Of a DNA stretch of 5,402 bases, positions 5,383 to 5,402 are shown in pieces. The stretch is from Candidatus Gastranaerophilales bacterium. GTDB lineage: Bacteria; Cyanobacteriota; Vampirovibrionia; Gastranaerophilales; Gastranaerophilaceae. Every line of letters starts with the position of its first letter. The first letter of the stretch is position 1. The position numbers were made by a program, and so were the translations under genes. Location: positions 1 through 5,402 of the forward strand of contig CAJONH010000033.1 in NCBI GenBank assembly GCA_905235825.1, given 5' to 3'. Below the pieces are notes generated by a model that was not told the DNA's origin, did not search any database, and worked only from the letters and a program-made list of their open reading frames with translations.

Positions 5383-5402
5383 AAAACACCTAGAATACTA
5401 CA

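Noticed and set aside
1..5402. A novel multi-gene defence or mobile system
   Set aside because: I looked for nucleases, reverse transcriptases, methylases, integrases, direct-repeat arrays and clustered unknown genes. None is present; the genes are separately promoted and terminated and mostly belong to housekeeping or envelope families.

Overview
The window is AT-rich, Gram-negative-type bacterial DNA with compact genes, short AT-rich spacers and recognisable sigma-70-like promoters. Evidence for an outer membrane is a small secreted protein with a beta-barrel-like C-terminal half ending in Phe. The base composition, the divergent proton-pumping pyrophosphatase and the small secreted proteins of unknown family would fit a host-associated Gastranaerophilales/Melainabacteria-type genome. 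That is an impression from general knowledge, not a demonstrated assignment. No rRNA, tRNA, CRISPR array or transposase is visible.

Layout from left to right. (1) At 1-346, minus strand, lies the N-terminal part of a TupA-like ATP-grasp protein of the kind found in cell-surface polysaccharide loci, cut by the window edge. (2) A 104-bp divergent spacer carries a very good minus-strand promoter and a GATACC/GGTAT inverted repeat. (3) At 451-663, plus, is a 70-residue Cro/C1-type HTH regulator, closed by a perfect bidirectional hairpin. (4) At 734-3142, minus, is a full-length membrane-bound pyrophosphatase (hppA) of a divergent bacterial type with the Lys that marks K+-independence. (5) At 3222-3890, minus, is a secreted, probably outer-membrane protein whose promoter sits so close to the ATG that the mRNA may be leaderless. 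(6) At 4033-4335, plus, is a 100-residue secreted protein of unknown function with its own promoter, Shine-Dalgarno and terminator. (7) At 5203-4417, minus, is a two-gene unit: thioredoxin (trxA) followed after 4 bases by a four-helix DUF805-like membrane protein. (8) The right edge holds a strong hairpin terminator whose gene is outside the window.

Most genes here look like ordinary chromosomal housekeeping or envelope genes, each bounded by its own signals. The pyrophosphatase would couple hydrolysis of biosynthetic pyrophosphate to ion export. Thioredoxin supplies reducing power in the cytoplasm. The two secreted proteins and the ATP-grasp protein point to the envelope. I do not see a multi-gene defence, mobile or biosynthetic system. 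The points most worth a second look are the leaderless-looking outer-membrane gene, the HTH regulator with an operator-like palindrome beside the neighbour's promoter, the divergent pyrophosphatase, and a possible frameshift at the end of the DUF805 gene.
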